Shown piece after piece: positions 56,185-58,510 of a stretch of DNA of 58,510 nucleotides (positions within the stretch are counted from its first letter, which is position 1; every line of letters starts with the position of its first letter). Both the position numbers and the translations under genes were made by a program. The stretch comes from QHXQ01 sp036389375 (GTDB lineage: Bacteria > Acidobacteriota > Blastocatellia > Pyrinomonadales > Pyrinomonadaceae), in contig DASVQA010000095.1 of assembly GCA_036389375.1 (NCBI GenBank), positions 1 to 58,510 on the forward strand, written 5' to 3'. The notes under the pieces are model-generated. The model saw only the letters and a program-made list of their open reading frames with translations, had not been told where the DNA came from and searched no databases.

Positions 56185-58461
56185 ATGCAACCGATTTTTC
56201 GGCGTATGTCCGCCTGTCTTTTGCTTGCCCTCACGCTCGTCGCGCAAGCCGCGCCGCCCGACGAACGCCCCTTGCTCGGTTTTGATCGTGACGGCGCGGC
56301 ACGCGAGCGGGCGCTGGAAACGCGCTTCGACGCCGCGCTCAACCGCGACGACCTGCGCGCGTGGATGAAGCGCCTGAGCGCGCGCCCGCACCATCTCGGC
56401 TCGCCCTACGGCCGCGAGAACGCCGAGTTCATCGCCGCGCAGTTTCGCGCGTGGGGCTTCGACACGCAGATCGAAGAGTTCAGCGTCCTCTTTCCGACGC
56501 CGAAGACGCGCATCGTCGAATTGACCGCGCCGGAGCGTTACACCGCGCGTTTGAGCGAGCCAACGCTCGCGGAAGACGCAACCTCGAATCAGACGGCCGA
56601 ACAGTTGCCGGTCTATAACGCTTACTCCGTTGACGGCGACGTGACCGCACCGCTCGTCTACGTCAACTACGGCGTGCCGCGTGACTACGAAGAACTGGCG
56701 CAGCGCGGCATAGACGTGCGCGGCAAGATCGTCATCGCGCGCTACGGCGGCTCTTGGCGCGGCATCAAGCCGAAGGTCGCGGCCGAGCATGGCGCGGTCG
56801 GCTGCCTCATCTATTCCGATCCGCGCAACGACGGCTATTATCAGGGCGACGTTTATCCGAAAGGCGCTTGGCGCAACGAGTGGGGCGCACAGCGTGGCTC
56901 GGTCGCTGACATGCCGACCTTTCCCGGCGACCCGCTCACGCCCGGCGTCGGCGCAACGGCCGATGCCAGGCGACTCGACATCAGGAACGCGCCCACGCTA
57001 ACGAAGATTCCCGTGCTGCCGATCTCCTACGCCGACGCGCTGCCGCTCCTGCGCGCGCTCGGTGGCCCCGTCGCGCCCGATAGTTGGCGCGGCGCGCTCG
57101 CCACCACCTATCATCTCGGCCCCGGCCCCGCCACCGTCCACCTCAAGCTTGAGTTCGACTGGCAGCGCGTGCCTGCGCGCGACGTGATCGCGCGGCTGCG
57201 CGGCGCAGAGCGCCCCGACGAGTGGGTGATTCGCGGCAACCACCACGACGCGTGGGTGAACGGCGCGGACGATCCCATCAGCGGTCTCGTTGCGGAGATG
57301 GCGGAGGCGCGCGCGCTCGGCGAGTTGGCAAAGACGGGCTGGCGGCCCAAGCGCACCATTATCTATTGCGCGTGGGACGGCGAAGAACCGGGCCTGCTCG
57401 GTTCGACCGAGTGGGTCGAGACGCACGCCGACCTGCTCAATAAGAACGCGGTGCTCTACATCAACTCAGACACGAACGAGCGCGGCTTCATCGGCATGGC
57501 CGGCTCGCACACCATCGAGCGGTTCATCAACGAAGTGGTGCGCGACGTGACCGACCCGGAAAAGAAAATCTCCGTGTGGGAGCGCAGCCGCGCCGCGCAG
57601 ATCATGTTTGGCAGCCCCGACGAACGACGCGAAGCGCGCGAGCGCGCAGACCTCCGCATAGACCCGCTCGGCTCCGGCTCCGACTACACGCCCTTCCTGC
57701 AACACATCGGTATTGCCACGCTCAGTCTCGGCTACGGCGGCGAGGGCGAAACCGGCGGCGTCTATCATTCCATCTACGACTCGTTCGATCACTACACGCG
57801 CTTCGGCGATCCGAATTTCGACTACGGCATTGCGCTCGCGCAGACGGCCGGGCGTGCCGTCCTGCGTTTCGCCAACGCCGACGTGCTGCCATACGCCTTC
57901 GGCAACTTAGCCGACAACGTGGCGCAGTACGTCCGCGAAGTGACGCGGCTTGCCGACGACATGCGCGAAGAGACGCGCGAGAAGAATCGCCGCATCAGCG
58001 ACAAGACCTTCACCGCCGTCTTCGATCCGACCAAACCTTACGTCGTGCCGACGCCCGAAGTGCCCGTGCCTTTCCTGAACTTCGCGCCCTTGCAGAACGC
58101 GCTCGCCAACTTGCAGGAGAGCGCCCGCAAATACGACGCCGCCATGCGCGCGCTCGACACGCAGGGGCGCAAACTCGCACCCGCCGCCGAGGCCACGCTC
58201 GACGACGCGCTCCGCCAGACCGAGCGCGCCATGATCCGCGAACAGGGTCTGCCACGCCGCCCCTGGTTCAGACATCAGATTTACGCGCCCGGTTACTACA
58301 CCGGCTACGGCGTCAAGACGCTGCCCGCCGTGCGCGAAGCCATCGAGCAGCGCAACTGGGCGGAGGCCGAGCAGCAGATCGGCCTCGTCGCCGACACCAT
58401 CAACAGCATCGCCGTTGCCATTGACCGCGCCACCGCGCGCACACAGAGCGGCGGCCAGTAA
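56185..58461 (+). CDS. M28-family metallopeptidase, glutamate-carboxypeptidase II type
   Basis: Secreted zinc peptidase. The start at 56185 has GGAGG four bases upstream and gives a signal peptide (SACLLLALTLVAQAA). 758 residues: the M28 domain is interrupted by a PA domain (about 150-310; YVNYGVPRDYEELAQRGIDV, IVIARYGGSWRGIK) and followed by a TfR-like dimerisation domain. Zinc-site motifs: GNHHDAWVNGADDPISG, YCAWDGEEPGLLGSTEW, SDTN in YINSDTNERG, and the last ligand in GGVYHSIYDSFDHYTRFGDP. Order and length match the PSMA/NAALADase group, so C-terminal-glutamate dipeptides are possible substrates, though bacterial members vary. A CGCCC-rich gap of 115 bases precedes it. Confidence 0.93.
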   Translation: MQPIFRRMSACLLLALTLVAQAAPPDERPLLGFDRDGAARERALETRFDAALNRDDLRAWMKRLSARPHHLGSPYGRENAEFIAAQFRAWGFDTQIEEFSVLFPTPKTRIVELTAPERYTARLSEPTLAEDATSNQTAEQLPVYNAYSVDGDVTAPLVYVNYGVPRDYEELAQRGIDVRGKIVIARYGGSWRGIKPKVAAEHGAVGCLIYSDPRNDGYYQGDVYPKGAWRNEWGAQRGSVADMPTFPGDPLTPGVGATADARRLDIRNAPTLTKIPVLPISYADALPLLRALGGPVAPDSWRGALATTYHLGPGPATVHLKLEFDWQRVPARDVIARLRGAERPDEWVIRGNHHDAWVNGADDPISGLVAEMAEARALGELAKTGWRPKRTIIYCAWDGEEPGLLGSTEWVETHADLLNKNAVLYINSDTNERGFIGMAGSHTIERFINEVVRDVTDPEKKISVWERSRAAQIMFGSPDERREARERADLRIDPLGSGSDYTPFLQHIGIATLSLGYGGEGETGGVYHSIYDSFDHYTRFGDPNFDYGIALAQTAGRAVLRFANADVLPYAFGNLADNVAQYVREVTRLADDMREETREKNRRISDKTFTAVFDPTKPYVVPTPEVPVPFLNFAPLQNALANLQESARKYDAAMRALDTQGRKLAPAAEATLDDALRQTERAMIREQGLPRRPWFRHQIYAPGYYTGYGVKTLPAVREAIEQRNWAEAEQQIGLVADTINSIAVAIDRATARTQSGGQ

Positions 58462-58510
58462 GCCGAAACCAAAAAAAACGCGGCGCGCGCAGCCCGATGA
58501 AGTTAAGCGC

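Overview
The window reads as a high-GC chromosome segment of a diderm (Gram-negative) bacterium. It encodes Mla lipid transport, Lpt lipopolysaccharide export, sigma-54, RNase J and a long hibernation factor. The gene content and protein style suggest Acidobacteriota, perhaps Blastocatellia; that placement is inference, as there is no rRNA or ribosomal protein in the window.

Backbone, 1-29,865. On the minus strand are mlaE-mlaF-mlaD (mlaD cut by the left edge) and an ECF sigma / anti-sigma / periplasmic-sensor set. An HD-GYP phosphodiesterase (+) converges on an S41 peptidase (-) over a shared hairpin terminator. Housekeeping genes follow on the plus strand: an exported LolA-fold-like protein, ftsY, ribD, rsmA, the rnj RNase J gene, an ACT-like protein, an SDR, a large exported repeat protein, uppP, a PilZ protein, recJ, a fused LptC/LptA-type protein, lptB, rpoN and hpf, then tRNA-Arg(CCT). 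A decayed sensor-kinase remnant lies between rsmA and rnj.

Island, about 29,828-46,468. It is inserted in the anticodon-loop/3' half of tRNA-Arg: a tyrosine recombinase sits next to the intact tRNA, and a diverged tRNA 3' half lies about 16.6 kb away. Its left part holds truncated genes, a membrane protein, three tandem micro-ORFs of Cys-Lys-Gly repeat peptides, and an ASCH-like protein. Its middle, about 32.5-42.4 kb, is an integron-type gene-cassette array without an integron integrase (CALIN-like): small, mostly AT-rich plus-strand genes, each followed by an imperfect palindrome of attC architecture. Cassette cargo includes a PD-(D/E)XK-like nuclease, a nuclease joined to a ubiquitin-like domain, a SEFIR protein with a lectin-like C-terminus, a P-loop kinase-like protein, small membrane proteins, a DUF4177-like protein, a GH19-type muramidase/chitinase and a DUF6714-like gene broken by an amber codon. 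The right part has a PadR regulator with a palindromic operator, two orphan permease-prefix-domain proteins, and a phage-like minus-strand module with a VRR-NUC-type nuclease.

Right flank, 46,469-58,510. A giant secreted subtilisin with P-domains, HYR-like repeats and a lamin-tail-like domain comes first. Next is a TIR-like / Clp-N-like / KAP NTPase fusion that looks like a defence or signalling ATPase, then an M28 peptidase of the glutamate-carboxypeptidase II type.

The most unusual content is the cassette array inside a tRNA island, the CKG-repeat micro-ORFs, the nuclease-ubiquitin-like fusion and the TIR-ClpN-KAP fusion. All functional statements come from reading motifs; no database search was run.
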